A DNA stretch of 64,000 nucleotides from Acidobacteriota bacterium. GTDB taxonomy: Bacteria; Acidobacteriota; Terriglobia; Terriglobales; Acidobacteriaceae. The stretch covers positions 1-64,000 of the forward strand of contig JAJZME010000038.1 of assembly GCA_021803035.1 (NCBI GenBank), written 5' to 3'. The notes under the pieces were generated by a model. It worked only from the letters and a program-made list of their open reading frames with translations, was not told the DNA's origin and did not search any database. The translations under genes were made by a program, and so were the position numbers. Shown here in pieces: positions 50,873-60,577 of this stretch (positions are counted from its first letter, which is position 1; each line of letters begins with the position of its first letter).

Positions 50873-52183
50873 ATGATGAAAGACCATAGCAAGACCCTGA
50901 GAGTGAGCCGCCGGGAGGTGCTTCGTGGGCTGGCGGCGCTGGCCGGATCGGTTGTGCTGCCGGAAGGCCTGGCAATCCCCGCCGCGGCCTGGAAGCTGTA
51001 TGGCGGAGACGAACAATTTCTTGACGAGCTGGTGCGGCAAGGCTGCCTGTTCTTCTGGGAACAAGGCAGTCCGCGCACCGGGCAGATTCTGGATCGGGCG
51101 CGCAACGACCTTTCCGGCGGCCGCGATCCGCGCAGGATGGCCAGCATCGCATCGACCGGCTTCGGGCTGACGGCGCTGTGCATCGCCGACCAGCACGGCT
51201 ATCTGCCGCACGCCCAGGTGGTGGAGCGCGTGAGAACGACGTTGCACTGGCACCTGCATCAGATGCCGGAGGTGCACGGCTTCTTCTATCACTTCACGGA
51301 CATTGAGACCGGCAGGCGCTGGACCAGGTCGGAGCTTTCGTCCATCGACACCGCGATCCTGCTGTGCGGAGTCCTGACCGCCAGGGCCTGGTTTCAGGAT
51401 GGCCAGATCAAAGCCCTGGCGCAGCAGATCTACGAGCGCGTGGACTGGCCGTGGATGCTCAACGGCGGCCCGGCATTTTCCATGGGCTGGCGGCCGGTGA
51501 GAGGCTTTCTAAAGGCGCGCTGGTCGCACTATTGCGAACTGATGATGCTCTATCTGCTGGCGATCGGCTCGCCCACGCGCCCGGTGCCGCCGGAGACGTG
51601 GAACCACTTTACGCGGCCGGTGATTCACTACAAGGGCTTTGAGTACATCAGCGGCGCGGCTCCGCTCTTTACGCACCAGTACTCGCAGGCCTGGTATGAC
51701 TTCCGCAACCGGCGCGATGCGTACGCAAATTACTTTGAGAACTCCGTGATTGCGACGCGCGCGCACAAGGCGTTCTGCCTGTCGTACCCGAGATGGTTCA
51801 ATGAGGACTATTGGGGCGTTTCCGCTTCGGATTCCGCGCGCGGGTATACGGCCTGGGGTGGTCCGCCGCCAACCGGGCCGCTGGATGGCACCGTCGTACC
51901 CTGCGCCACTGCCGGATCGCTGGCATTCTTGCCCGTGGATTGCCTTGCCGTGCTGCGCGCCATGCGGATGAAATGGGGCAAGCGGGCATGGGGCCGGTAC
52001 GGATTTGCAGACGCCTTTCATCCCGCGGCGAACTGGTATGACCCGGACGTGATCGGGATCGACCAGGGAATTTCGGTGCTGATGGCGGAGAATCTCCGCT
52101 CGGGGATGGTGTGGCGAACCTTCATGTGCAATCCGGAAAGCGAGCGGGCGATGCGGCTGGCGGGCTTCAAAGCTGAAAGCTGA
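50873..52183 (+). CDS. Tat-exported glycoamylase-like protein
   Basis: 436 residues. The N terminus SRREVLRGLAALAGSVVLPE is a twin-arginine signal. The mature part has LVRQGCLFFWEQGSPRTGQI and LDRARNDLS, ASIASTGFGLTALCIADQHG, HGFFYHFTDIETGRRWTRSE with LSSIDTAILLCGVLTAR, EFISGAAPLFTHQYSQAWYD-like sequence (YISGAAPLFTHQYSQAWYDF), and YGFADAFHPAANWYDPDVIG with IDQGISVLMAENLRSGMVW. This is the Glycoamylase (PF10091)/GH144-type alpha-helical barrel; members act on beta-glucans or are uncharacterised. The last codons carry two heptad units. ATG 50873 is one of two adjacent ATGs. Confidence 0.85.
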   Translation: MMKDHSKTLRVSRREVLRGLAALAGSVVLPEGLAIPAAAWKLYGGDEQFLDELVRQGCLFFWEQGSPRTGQILDRARNDLSGGRDPRRMASIASTGFGLTALCIADQHGYLPHAQVVERVRTTLHWHLHQMPEVHGFFYHFTDIETGRRWTRSELSSIDTAILLCGVLTARAWFQDGQIKALAQQIYERVDWPWMLNGGPAFSMGWRPVRGFLKARWSHYCELMMLYLLAIGSPTRPVPPETWNHFTRPVIHYKGFEYISGAAPLFTHQYSQAWYDFRNRRDAYANYFENSVIATRAHKAFCLSYPRWFNEDYWGVSASDSARGYTAWGGPPPTGPLDGTVVPCATAGSLAFLPVDCLAVLRAMRMKWGKRAWGRYGFADAFHPAANWYDPDVIGIDQGISVLMAENLRSGMVWRTFMCNPESERAMRLAGFKAES

Positions 52184-52466
52184 TTGGGGGCGCTGCGGCG
52201 GTGTATTCCCGCGCGCGGCTATTGAGCCAGGCAGTGGATACAGTGATTTGCCGGCGCACGGTACGGTGCGTTGCTGCCAGCGGCTCCGTTCAGCCTTTCT
52301 GGCGGCCGCCCGGCCGGCAAACCGGGCTGTGCCGCTTCAGATTACTGACCGAACGGAAACCGGAGATCGACCAAACCCTCGCAACTGCGAATCCATCCCC
52401 GGCTTGATTCAGTCGTCGCGAGAATCGTGCTCCCATTCATTGGGGCATGCGGCATTGGTCTTGCCG

Positions 52467-53987
52467 TTACTGCTCGCTCCACCGTCTGCTGCGCGCATGC
52501 ATGTCGACCGGCGCCGCAACGCTTTCAAGCCATTTTGCCAGGTTTGAAAGGTCTTTCGCGATCGGTGAGTCCGGAGCGTAGTCCATGACCGTCATGCCCT
52601 CCAGGAGCGCTTCGCTGACGGCAGGGGTACGTTGCAGCTCAAACGGCAAGAGTCGCTCGCCCAGCTTTTCCCGCAACACCTTGCGCACTTCCACATGCAG
52701 CGGAAGCGAAGAATCGAATTGATTCAACACGTAATAAATGTCGGGCGGAGCGCCTTGTCCGCTTGTATGGCGCTGGAAGAGCGAGTCGACGGATTTGGCC
52801 GCCAGGACCGAGTTAAGATCCGGAAGCAGAGGAATCAGAACCGTTGGAGACATCCGCGCCAGTGCGCGGACCGTTGCTGTCGATCGAGTTGAGACATCCA
52901 CGACCACGCGGCTTGTGCCTCGCGCCCATCCCTCGATCTCGGCAGCAAGCGAGCCTTGCGCAGCGTTTTCCGCGGCCACCGCGTCCGGATCGATGGTTGC
53001 CAGGCGAATTGGAGCGTCTGTACTGGCGGCAGGTGGTTTGAAGGTTCTCAGCGCGCCAGGACGGCAGTCACAGGAGCCGAAGAAGTACGGCATTGACCCA
53101 AAACGCGTGGCCTCAACCAGCAGCACATGCTCGCCGCGCGCTGAAAGCGCTCTGCCGAGGCTTGCCACCAGGCTGGTTTTGCCCACTCCGCCGGCCAGTG
53201 AAAACACCTCCAGCACCGGAACCTCTGTGGCCGGGGCTATGGGAGCTTCCAGGGGCGCCGGAGCGCCTGCCAGCACACTCTTCAGCACGAACCAGCGCAC
53301 GGCATCCTGGTCGTGTACTGCTTGCGGAGTTTCCCCAGCGGAAGGCGCCGCCGTGGAGATGCTCTCATCCTGATCAGTCACTGATTGCCACATGTTTCCT
53401 CCTGAACAATCACCGGTCGCCGATGAAGAAGCCGGTAAAGATGCATGTTCGTCGATGGCTACAGTCTGCAACTCGGGAGCAGCCAGATCCTCAACGGCCG
53501 TCGATGAAGGCGCAATGGGAGTTTCCGGGCGCAACGTCACCGGCTGAAACTCCGGTTCAGACGTATCCACCGGCGGCGGCGTCACCAGGCGTCGCCCTGT
53601 TTCAGGCTCTCCGCGAAACCACGAACCCAATTTGAAGATTGAACCGCTCTCGCGGGTCGCTTTCTGGTGGGACTGATTAGCCGCAATCACGGCAAGCATC
53701 GCCACAGGATCGGGGTCCAGCGAAGGTTCCTGTTTGGGTTCTGGGCGCGCAACAGGTTCCCTTCCTCGCGCGGCAGATTCTCTTCCTCGCTTGCCGGATT
53801 CCCTTTCTATGGGCACCCATACGCCTCGTGCCCCATCGTAGCGAACCGGGCCTTCCAGCCTCGCGTCACCATTGTCCCGTGGGCTCTTTGCATCCTCGGT
53901 TTCCCCACGCCGGGAGAAACTGCCCCACTCTACCGCTCCTGCCTGTCCCATTTGCCGTAGAACCTTTCCCGCGTGCTGTCGAGTCAT
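52467..53987 (-). CDS. ParA/BcsQ-like ATPase with long disordered N terminus
   Basis: 506 residues. A deviant Walker A motif, FSLAGGVGKTSLVASLGRAL (residues about 262-281), replaces the KGG of classical ParA, as in BcsQ. Downstream are VLLVEATRFGSMPYFFGSCD, SRVVVDVSTRSTATVRALAR and DIYYVLNQFDSSLPLHVEVR. Residues 1-240 are mostly Pro, Ser, Thr and Glu-rich with no domain. BcsQ localises cellulose synthase; no bcsA, bcsB or bcsC is visible in the window, so a partner is not proven. I see no start upstream of ATG 53987. The upstream 560 nt holds candidate operators. Confidence 0.75.
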   Translation of the reverse strand: MTRQHAGKVLRQMGQAGAVEWGSFSRRGETEDAKSPRDNGDARLEGPVRYDGARGVWVPIERESGKRGRESAARGREPVARPEPKQEPSLDPDPVAMLAVIAANQSHQKATRESGSIFKLGSWFRGEPETGRRLVTPPPVDTSEPEFQPVTLRPETPIAPSSTAVEDLAAPELQTVAIDEHASLPASSSATGDCSGGNMWQSVTDQDESISTAAPSAGETPQAVHDQDAVRWFVLKSVLAGAPAPLEAPIAPATEVPVLEVFSLAGGVGKTSLVASLGRALSARGEHVLLVEATRFGSMPYFFGSCDCRPGALRTFKPPAASTDAPIRLATIDPDAVAAENAAQGSLAAEIEGWARGTSRVVVDVSTRSTATVRALARMSPTVLIPLLPDLNSVLAAKSVDSLFQRHTSGQGAPPDIYYVLNQFDSSLPLHVEVRKVLREKLGERLLPFELQRTPAVSEALLEGMTVMDYAPDSPIAKDLSNLAKWLESVAAPVDMHARSRRWSEQ

Positions 53988-54547
53988 TCCCCGGATGAAA
54001 CTGAACTCGTTCCCGCGACTCTATCATCTCGACGTTGAAAACTGCTCAGGCTTAAGGATCTTAACTTGCCGATCTCAATTGGCCCGGGATCTGGGAGAAG
54101 CTAAGCCTTGCTGGTTCATTACCGCGGCCAGCCTTACCATCGAGCTTTCGGCCTCCGCCATTTGCCATTGTGCTCCACCTGAACTGCGGTGCCAGCCTTT
54201 TCCAGAGCACTTCGAGCCTCTTTCACGATGGTTACTCATTTGGAGAGTAACCATGATGATTTTCCTTTGGCAATAGCACTCGGGCGGGGAATACCCGAAT
54301 GTGTAATTACTTTAGAGCACACAATAGTAACTTGCAATGAATTACTTTGCTTGGGGATCGGGATTGCGGTTATACGCGGGGCGTATTGAGCAAATGCGGA
54401 GTCGATTCTGCAGTTTGGGCTTGTGCGCCGCGTGCAACGGAAGATAACAGCCGATCCTTCGACTCGGGAATGACGGCCGCTTTCGCGGCTGCCGGTGTGT
54501 TACGGGGAGGTTTTTCACGCAGGAATTGAGCCTATCCAGCAATCCGA
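53988..54547. other. regulatory gap upstream of the BcsQ-like gene
   Basis: No gene is recognised in 560 nt. Bases 54200-54380 are A/T-richer than the surroundings. They hold the inverted repeat at 54228-54254, two copies of AATTACTTT (54304-54312 and 54339-54347, 35 nt apart) and a small ATACGC-GGG-GCGTAT palindrome (about 54372-54386). The MFS gene ends at the other edge. Confidence 0.55.
54228..54254. promoter_or_regulatory. perfect inverted repeat, operator candidate
   Basis: ATGGTTACTC and GAGTAACCAT, ten bases each, identical as reverse complements, around seven bases. It lies 240 nt upstream of the BcsQ-like gene start. The arms are too A/T-balanced and short for a terminator, so a dimeric protein site is more likely. 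Confidence 0.55.
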
Positions 54548-55726
54548 TCAGAGCGAAGACCGGGCGTGTTCGGCCTGCGTGCGGGATGCCGCCGGAACGG
54601 GCCGCGAAACGCCCAGCAGCGGCAGCATGATGGTCATGACCAGCAATACCGCCGGGGCTGCCAGCAGCCCGGCGCGCAGGCTGCCGGCGCGCGATGAAAT
54701 GAAGCCGACGAGCCACGGAAAGACCGCCCCGCCAAAGCCGCTGAGGGCCAGGACGAAGCGCGAGTCGGAGCTGTGGCGGGCGCGATCGAAGAACGCGGCC
54801 AGCGCAACGGGAAAGACCGGGGCCAGCGCCGCGCCCAACAGCAGAATGGCCGCTGCCAGCAGCAGAGGCGAGGACACAACAATCAGGAGCGCGGCAGCGC
54901 CCAGGGCCGTGAACAGCGCCGCTTGCAGCAGGGCTTCCGCCCGGATGCGAAGCAATAGAAGCGGCGCAAGGGCGCGCGAGGCCAGAAAGCCGATCCAGTA
55001 GAGCGCGGCAGCGGCTGCGGCAAAGGCCATCGTAGCGCCGGTTGAGCGGAATATGTGGGTGGAGATCCACGCGGCAAAGGTGCTTTCCATGCCCACTTGC
55101 AGAAAGAAAAAGACGGCGAAGAGCGCAACCAGGCGGAGATTGCGCAGACCGCTGGTCGCCGGCGTCAGGCGCGGGGCTTCGGCGGTGTCGCGGATGGTGA
55201 GGCGAACCGCCAGCGCCGCGAGCGCGGCGGCGCCGGCGAGCACCAGGTAAACGGCGCGCCACGACGAAAACGCAAGCAGGTGGGCGGCAAGCAGCGGGGC
55301 CAGCAGAGCGCCCAGGCTCCAGGTGAAGTTGAGCATGGTCAGCGTGGAGGCGCGGCGCTCAGGATAGTTCCGGCCCGCGAAGAGGCTGATTGCGGTCATC
55401 GGTGCGCCCACGCCCGCGCCGAAAAAGAAGGCGGCGGGATAGAGAAACGGGCGTGGAATCCAGGGGAAAACCGCGCAGCCGAGCATCATGGCGAAAAAGC
55501 CGCGGCTGAGGACGCGTGCATAGTTGCCGCGGCAGAGCAGCGCGCCCGTCGTCATGCCGGCAAAGACGGCCGAGAGGAGCAGGCCGGATTGCTCATCGGA
55601 GAGGTGAAAAGAGTGCGCCAGCATGGGCAGCATCGGCCCGGCGATGGCGTCGGCCAGGCCGGTGAGCGCAAAGACCGGATGGAGCACCAGCAACATGCCG
55701 CGACGGGAGATGGGCAGGGCAGTCAT
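54548..55726 (-). CDS. MFS transporter
   Basis: 392 residues, about twelve membrane segments. The first is MLLVLHPVFALTGLADAIAG, with HLSDEQSGLLLSAVFAGMTT and LCRGNYARVLSRGFF after it. GAGVGAPMTAISLFAGRNYPERR resembles the FucP/YbjJ-like MFS subgroup. Substrate cannot be deduced. The C-terminal tail is Ala/Ser-rich. It stands alone on the minus strand between the BcsQ-like gene and rarA. Confidence 0.85.
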   Translation of the reverse strand: MTALPISRRGMLLVLHPVFALTGLADAIAGPMLPMLAHSFHLSDEQSGLLLSAVFAGMTTGALLCRGNYARVLSRGFFAMMLGCAVFPWIPRPFLYPAAFFFGAGVGAPMTAISLFAGRNYPERRASTLTMLNFTWSLGALLAPLLAAHLLAFSSWRAVYLVLAGAAALAALAVRLTIRDTAEAPRLTPATSGLRNLRLVALFAVFFFLQVGMESTFAAWISTHIFRSTGATMAFAAAAAALYWIGFLASRALAPLLLLRIRAEALLQAALFTALGAAALLIVVSSPLLLAAAILLLGAALAPVFPVALAAFFDRARHSSDSRFVLALSGFGGAVFPWLVGFISSRAGSLRAGLLAAPAVLLVMTIMLPLLGVSRPVPAASRTQAEHARSSL

Positions 55727-55846
55727 CGGAGGATGATGTGCGGAGCATAGCCCGGATCGAATGCGCGGTCAACAGGAGATGGAAAAGCGAAGGCCGGTGC
55801 GGCGGGAATTCTTATAGGCGACCGGCGGGAATGATATGCCCTGTAC

Positions 55847-57202
55847 TCACATTCCAGGAGTGCGCTTGGCGGCTCTGATGCGGCGGATTTCTTCCATGCG
55901 GGCGGCCAGTTGCTTTTCGCGGCCCTCCTGCGTGGGGTGGTAGTAGGTGCGGCCGCGGAGTGAGTCGGGCAGGCATTCCATGTCGGCCACGCGGCCTTCT
56001 TCGTCGTGGGCGTAGCGGTAGCCTTTGCCGTAGTCCAGCTCTTTCATCAGGCGTGTCGGTGCGTTGCGCAGGTGCAGCGGCACCGGCTCCTGGCGGGTGT
56101 GCTCGATCTCTTCCTGCACCGCGCCGTAGGCCGCGTAAACCGCGTTCGACTTGGGCGCCAGCGACAGATACACCACGGCTTCGGCCAGCGCCAGGTCGCC
56201 TTCGGGCGCGCCGAGGAAGTCCATGGCTTCGCGGGCCGACAGACAGAGGTTCAGCGCCTCCGGCGCGGCCAGGCCGATGTCTTCAATAGCCATGCGCACG
56301 ATGCGGCGGGCCAGATACATAGGGTCTTCGCCGGCGGCGAACATGCGCCCGAGCCAGTAGAGCGCGGCGTCCGGGTCGGAGTTGCGCACACTCTTGTGCA
56401 GCGCGGAGATCAGGTTGTAGTGCTCCTCGCCGGACTTGTCGTAGATGAGCACGCGCTGCTGGACGGCCTCGGCGGCGATGGTTTTGCCAATATGCCGCCC
56501 GGCTTCGACGGCCAGTTGCGCGGCAACTTCCAGGGTGTTGTAGGCGTTGCGGCAGTCGCCGCTGGAGTAGGAGGCGATCAGCGCCAGTGCATCGTCATCG
56601 GCGGTCAGTTCCAGGGCGCCCAGGCCGCGCTCGCGGTCGGTGAGCGCGCGGCGCAGCAGCGCCGCGATCTGCTCCTCTTTGAGCGGCTGCAGGACATAGA
56701 CGCGGCAGCGCGAGAGCAACGCGGAGATCACCTCGAAGGAAGGATTCTCCGTGGTGGCGCCGATCAGGCGGATGGAACCGCGCTCCACGTAGGGCAGGAA
56801 GGCGTCCTGCTGCGCCTTGTTGAAGCGGTGAATTTCATCCACGAAGAGGATGGTGCGCGAGTGCAGTTCGGCGGCCTTGGCGGCCGAGGCCATGATCTGC
56901 TTGATCTCCTTGATGCCGCTGGTGACGGCGGAGAACTCGATGAAGCTGGCGTGGGTGGTTTCGGCGATGATCTTGGCCAGGGTGGTCTTGCCCACACCCG
57001 GCGGACCCCAGAAGATCATCGACCCGGCGTCGTCGCGCTCGATCTGCACGCGCAGCGGCTTGCCGGGACCGACGAGGTGCTCCTGGCCGCTCAGCTCGTC
57101 GAGGGTGCGGGGCCTCATGCGCTCGGCCAGCGGAGCGCCGGCCTGGAGGGAAGTCTTTGCCGGGTGCAGCACCGCTTCGGGCTGGGCATCGAAGAGGCTC
57201 AT
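55847..57202 (-). CDS. rarA: replication-associated recombination protein RarA (MgsA)
   Basis: 451 residues, AAA+ clamp-loader-like ATPase. Walker A is FWGPPGVGKTTLAKIIAETT, Walker B ILFVDEIHRFNKAQQDAFLP, sensor 1 LIGATTENPSFEVISALLSR. The C-terminal half has IYDKSGEEHYNLISALHKSV and GLAAPEALNLCLSAREAMDF. The N terminus carries ERMRPRTLDELSGQEHLVGP. RarA acts at stalled forks. It overlaps the upstream methyltransferase gene by four bases. Confidence 0.96.
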   Translation of the reverse strand: MSLFDAQPEAVLHPAKTSLQAGAPLAERMRPRTLDELSGQEHLVGPGKPLRVQIERDDAGSMIFWGPPGVGKTTLAKIIAETTHASFIEFSAVTSGIKEIKQIMASAAKAAELHSRTILFVDEIHRFNKAQQDAFLPYVERGSIRLIGATTENPSFEVISALLSRCRVYVLQPLKEEQIAALLRRALTDRERGLGALELTADDDALALIASYSSGDCRNAYNTLEVAAQLAVEAGRHIGKTIAAEAVQQRVLIYDKSGEEHYNLISALHKSVRNSDPDAALYWLGRMFAAGEDPMYLARRIVRMAIEDIGLAAPEALNLCLSAREAMDFLGAPEGDLALAEAVVYLSLAPKSNAVYAAYGAVQEEIEHTRQEPVPLHLRNAPTRLMKELDYGKGYRYAHDEEGRVADMECLPDSLRGRTYYHPTQEGREKQLAARMEEIRRIRAAKRTPGM

Positions 57203-58035
57203 GGTGTGCTTCCTCGAAGGTCGAGCAGGCGGCTGCTTCGCGTGGAGCGCTGCCGCGCGGCCTCATAGAGCAGAACACTGGCGGCGACGGCGGCGTTGAG
57301 GCTTTCCACCGCGCCGGGGCAGGGAATGGTGATTCGGCCGTCGGCCATCGCGGCCAGATCGGCGGGCACGCCGCTGCCTTCGTTGCCGAGAATGAGCGCG
57401 ACGGGGGCGGTCAGGTCCACCAGATCGGCGGGTTCGGCCTCGTGCGTGGTGGTGGTCCAGATCCGTACGCCTGCTTCGCGCAGGTGCATCAAGCAATCGG
57501 CCGCGGAGATGGAGAGCACAGGCAGGCGGAAGACGCTGCCGGCCGAGGCGCGGACGCATTTGGGGTTCCACGGGCTGACGGTTCCCGGCAGGGCCAGAAC
57601 GCCGTCGGCGCCGAAGGCCTCGGCGGAACGCAGAATGGTGCCCAGATTGCCCGGATCCTGGATGCCGGCCAGCGCCACGACGAGCGGCACCACCTTGCGA
57701 TGGCGGTCGAGCAGGTGCGCCCAGGTCCAGTCGGGCGGCTCCACAAGCGCCGCCACCGGCTGCGGCGATGGGGTGGTCAGCGCCGATTCCAGCAGGGGCC
57801 GGGGCATGACCAGAATGTCCGTCCGCGCGGGAAAGTGCAGATCGTCCAGCAGGTGCTCAAATCCCTGCGCCACCAAGATCGTGCGGATCAGGAGCCCGGA
57901 GCGCAGGGCCTCCGCAATCAGGATGGGCCCTTCGATGCCGGCCAGGCCGTGCGGGCTGTGGCCGGGACTGGCCAGCGCCTTCCGCAGTTCGCGGAGGCGG
58001 GCGTTTTGCTTGCTTTGTACCAAGCGTACAGGCAT
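57199..58035 (-). CDS. TrmH/SpoU-family RNA 2'-O-methyltransferase
   Basis: 278 residues. The SPOUT knot signature LILGNEGSGVPADLAAMADG and VESLNAAVAASVLLYEAARQ are at the C terminus; VALAGIQDPGNLGTILRSAE and GVLALPGTVSPWNPKCVRAS lead into it. The N-terminal 120 residues form a substrate-binding domain. It could methylate 23S rRNA or tRNA; the target is not determined. The ATG at 58035 is one of two near TTG 58041. It is translationally coupled to rarA. Confidence 0.92.
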   Translation of the reverse strand: MPVRLVQSKQNARLRELRKALASPGHSPHGLAGIEGPILIAEALRSGLLIRTILVAQGFEHLLDDLHFPARTDILVMPRPLLESALTTPSPQPVAALVEPPDWTWAHLLDRHRKVVPLVVALAGIQDPGNLGTILRSAEAFGADGVLALPGTVSPWNPKCVRASAGSVFRLPVLSISAADCLMHLREAGVRIWTTTTHEAEPADLVDLTAPVALILGNEGSGVPADLAAMADGRITIPCPGAVESLNAAVAASVLLYEAARQRSTRSSRLLDLRGSTP

Positions 58036-58206
58036 TGGCAAACCCTTCCTGCTGCTGTGCCGATTCTACGGCGTTTTGCTTGCGGCCTGTTAGCATACCC
58101 CAATGGAGTCTGTGTTTTCGCCGCCCCGCCCGCTTGCACCGCGGCATATGGTGTGATAGTTTCCGTCTTTACGGCGTCTTCAGTATGGGAACCGAGGTAG
58201 GTCTTC

Positions 58207-58851
58207 TTGTCGGCGGAGATTTTGCGCGTTCATCCCGATGATCCCCAACCGGATCGGATTGACTATATTGTCAGTTGCCTGCAGCAAGGCGGCGTGGTTG
58301 CGTTGCCAACCGATACCTTCTATGGCCTGGCGGTGGACCCGGTGAATCTGCGCGCGGTGGAACAGATCTACAAGATCAAGACCCGGCAGAAGCACAAGCC
58401 GCTTTCCCTGCTGATTGCATCCGTCTCCCAGGCCTACGAGCTGGCGCGGGAGACCAATGCGCTCTTTGACCGCCTTGCGGAGCGCTTCTGGCCGGGACCG
58501 CTGACCATCATCGTGCGTGCGGGGACCAAGCTGCCGCTGCGCTCCACGGCGCACACCGGCAACGTGGCGCTGCGCGTGCCCGACGCGGCCATTCCGCGGG
58601 CGGTGGTGGAGCGGCTGGGGCTGCCCATCACCGCTACGTCGGCCAATTTGCACGGCGCGCCGGAGTGTACGCACGCGGCCTGCGTGCGCGATCAGATCGG
58701 CGAGCGCATTCCGCTCATCGTCGACGGCGGTCCTACCGGCCGCTCGCAGCCCACCACCATCGTCGATCTTTCCCTGGGCCCCGGGCACTGGGAGATTCTG
58801 CGCGAAGGCGCCATTCCCACCCATGAAGTCGTCATGGCCCTGCAAAGGTAA
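58207..58851 (+). CDS. L-threonylcarbamoyladenylate synthase (Sua5/YrdC family)
   Basis: 214 residues. The YrdC domain has VALPTDTFYGLAVDPVNLRA and VEQIYKIKTRQKHKPLSLLI, RFWPGPLTIIVRA, and the substrate motif LPITATSANLHGAPE. It makes the precursor of tRNA t6A37. The start is TTG 58207, with GAGGTAGG upstream; a nearby ATG is out of frame. There is no Sua5 C-terminal domain. YdcF-like gene follows after 21 nt. Confidence 0.93.
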   Translation: MSAEILRVHPDDPQPDRIDYIVSCLQQGGVVALPTDTFYGLAVDPVNLRAVEQIYKIKTRQKHKPLSLLIASVSQAYELARETNALFDRLAERFWPGPLTIIVRAGTKLPLRSTAHTGNVALRVPDAAIPRAVVERLGLPITATSANLHGAPECTHAACVRDQIGERIPLIVDGGPTGRSQPTTIVDLSLGPGHWEILREGAIPTHEVVMALQR

Positions 58852-58872
58852 GCCGGGGCGCGCAAGCGTAGG

Positions 58873-59502
58873 ATGAACCGTATGAGGGCCGGGAACGACG
58901 GAAAGCGCCGCGGGCCGAAGCTGCGGATCGCGCTCGCATTGCTGGCCGTGCTGGCGGCGTCCGCGGCGGGCTGGTTCTGCTGGGTTTACGCGCAGATCGA
59001 GATCTACGCGCACATCGATCAGGTCGCGCCGGCCGATGCCATCGCCGTGCTCGGCGCCGCGGAATGGGACGGCCGTCCGTCGCCGGTCTTCCGCGCTCGC
59101 CTCAATCATGCGCTCGCTCTTTATCGCCAGGGGGTGGCGCCGCTCATCATCACCGTGGGTGGATCAGGCGGCGACCAGTACAACGAGGGCGACGTGGGCC
59201 GGAAGTATCTGGTGAGCATGGGCGTGCCCCGGCAGGACATCATTGCCGCCGCTCACGGCCACGACACGGAAGAATCGGTGCGGCGCATCGCGGCGATTGT
59301 GCGCGCCAGGCGCCTGCGCCGGCTGGTCATGGTCAGCGACCCGACGCATATGTTCCGGCTGCACGCCATCTGCGTGGCCGATGGGCTGCACGTCCTCACC
59401 TCGCCCCGAACCGTTCCGGCGGACGTAGAAAAATCGGTCGAGTTCAGGCGCATTACCCACGAGATGCTCAGCTATACGTTGTGGAGAATGCACCTGCACT
59501 GA
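58873..59502 (+). CDS. YdcF/SanA-like DUF218 protein
   Basis: 209 residues. A basic N terminus and one membrane helix (LALLAVLAASAAGWFCWVYA) precede a DUF218 domain: DAIAVLGAAEWDGRPSPVFR, ALYRQGVAPLIITVGG and VMVSDPTHMFRLHAICVADG. Family members are implicated in envelope integrity; activity is unclear. It begins 21 nt after the Sua5-like gene and is likely co-transcribed with it. Confidence 0.88.
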   Translation: MNRMRAGNDGKRRGPKLRIALALLAVLAASAAGWFCWVYAQIEIYAHIDQVAPADAIAVLGAAEWDGRPSPVFRARLNHALALYRQGVAPLIITVGGSGGDQYNEGDVGRKYLVSMGVPRQDIIAAAHGHDTEESVRRIAAIVRARRLRRLVMVSDPTHMFRLHAICVADGLHVLTSPRTVPADVEKSVEFRRITHEMLSYTLWRMHLH

Positions 59503-59508
59503 AGCCAG

Positions 59509-60378
59509 TCAGCGGGCCAGCAGGGCCAGCGCCAGAGCCGCGGCGGCGGCTGTGGAGAGAAAATTCACCGCGTCGTTGTTCAGCAGTCCGCGCGTCTCCA
59601 GGGTTGCGCCCAGCAGGCTGTCGAAAAACAGGCCGAAGACGCCGCCCGCCCAGGCGATCCAGAACATGATGAGGCCGCCGCGGACAGCTTCGACGCCGGC
59701 GGCTGCCACCACTCCCGCGGCAAGTATGCCGGCGAGTGAGCCGGCCAGGCTGATGGCGCCGTCGCGCCCCGGCTCAACGATCCCCAGGGTAGTGATCATG
59801 CGCGGGCGGCCGCCAAGCACCTGCCCCATCTCGGAAGAAACAGTGTCCGCGGCGGCTTCAGCCAGCGCGGCCAGCCCCACGGCAAATAGTGGGAAGGGGA
59901 TGGCGGCTGAGTGGACCAGCCCGTTGTTTCCGTCCACCCAGGCGCGGGCAAGCCCGCTCGTAACCAGCGCGGCCAGGCCCAGGTTGGCGGCCACCTGCGC
60001 GGCGGTGCGTCCCATGCGCCGCTCGGCTGTTCCCAGCCGCTCTTTCTTGCGCCGGCCCACGCGCGTGGTGGCAAAGGCGAGCAAGAAGACGGCGAGAACC
60101 GGAATCAGCGCCGTGCGCCCCGGCTCATAGGGATAGGTCGCGGTGGAAAACATCAGGTCGGCGGTGATGACGGCGCCGGTTGCCGCCGCGGAGGGCGTGG
60201 CGGCGCGCAGAATCAATGTCCCCAGGCCAAGAACGGCGCTCAAAACAAGGGTCCAGAGCGCGAAAGAAGGCGAATGCGCTGTCCAATGGTGCGCGTCAAG
60301 AACCACTTCCGCGCCTGCAAAGGGCAGCACGATCAGCAGGACCGCCTTCGATTCCCATGCCAGATTTGTTTGTGCCAC
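59509..60378 (-). CDS. DUF92 integral membrane protein
   Basis: 289 residues with about six membrane segments. DUF92 hallmarks are TTRVGRRKKERLG, the QVAANLGLAALVTSGL helix, ADTVSSEMGQVLGG (conserved Ser-Glu-Gly), GRDGAISLAGSLAGILAAGV and FDSLLGATLE. The family includes plant VTE6-type phytyl-phosphate kinases; whether this protein is a kinase is unknown. It converges on the ydcF-like gene with six bases between stops. Confidence 0.9.
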   Translation of the reverse strand: MAQTNLAWESKAVLLIVLPFAGAEVVLDAHHWTAHSPSFALWTLVLSAVLGLGTLILRAATPSAAATGAVITADLMFSTATYPYEPGRTALIPVLAVFLLAFATTRVGRRKKERLGTAERRMGRTAAQVAANLGLAALVTSGLARAWVDGNNGLVHSAAIPFPLFAVGLAALAEAAADTVSSEMGQVLGGRPRMITTLGIVEPGRDGAISLAGSLAGILAAGVVAAAGVEAVRGGLIMFWIAWAGGVFGLFFDSLLGATLETRGLLNNDAVNFLSTAAAAALALALLAR

Positions 60379-60577
60379 GCTTCATCCTAATTCGGCGGCG
60401 CTGGACACGGAAGGCGTGCCCGGAGGAAGCTATCATTTGGGCGCTTCTCCTGCCGATTCCCTTCCGGGGATGGCCTGCGTCTAACCGACATTGGAACCAG
60501 CTCCGTAAGGCACCGGAAGAAGAGACGGGCGGCCCGTCTGTCTGATTTACAATCACGAGGGAAGCAGGAAAGATTGA

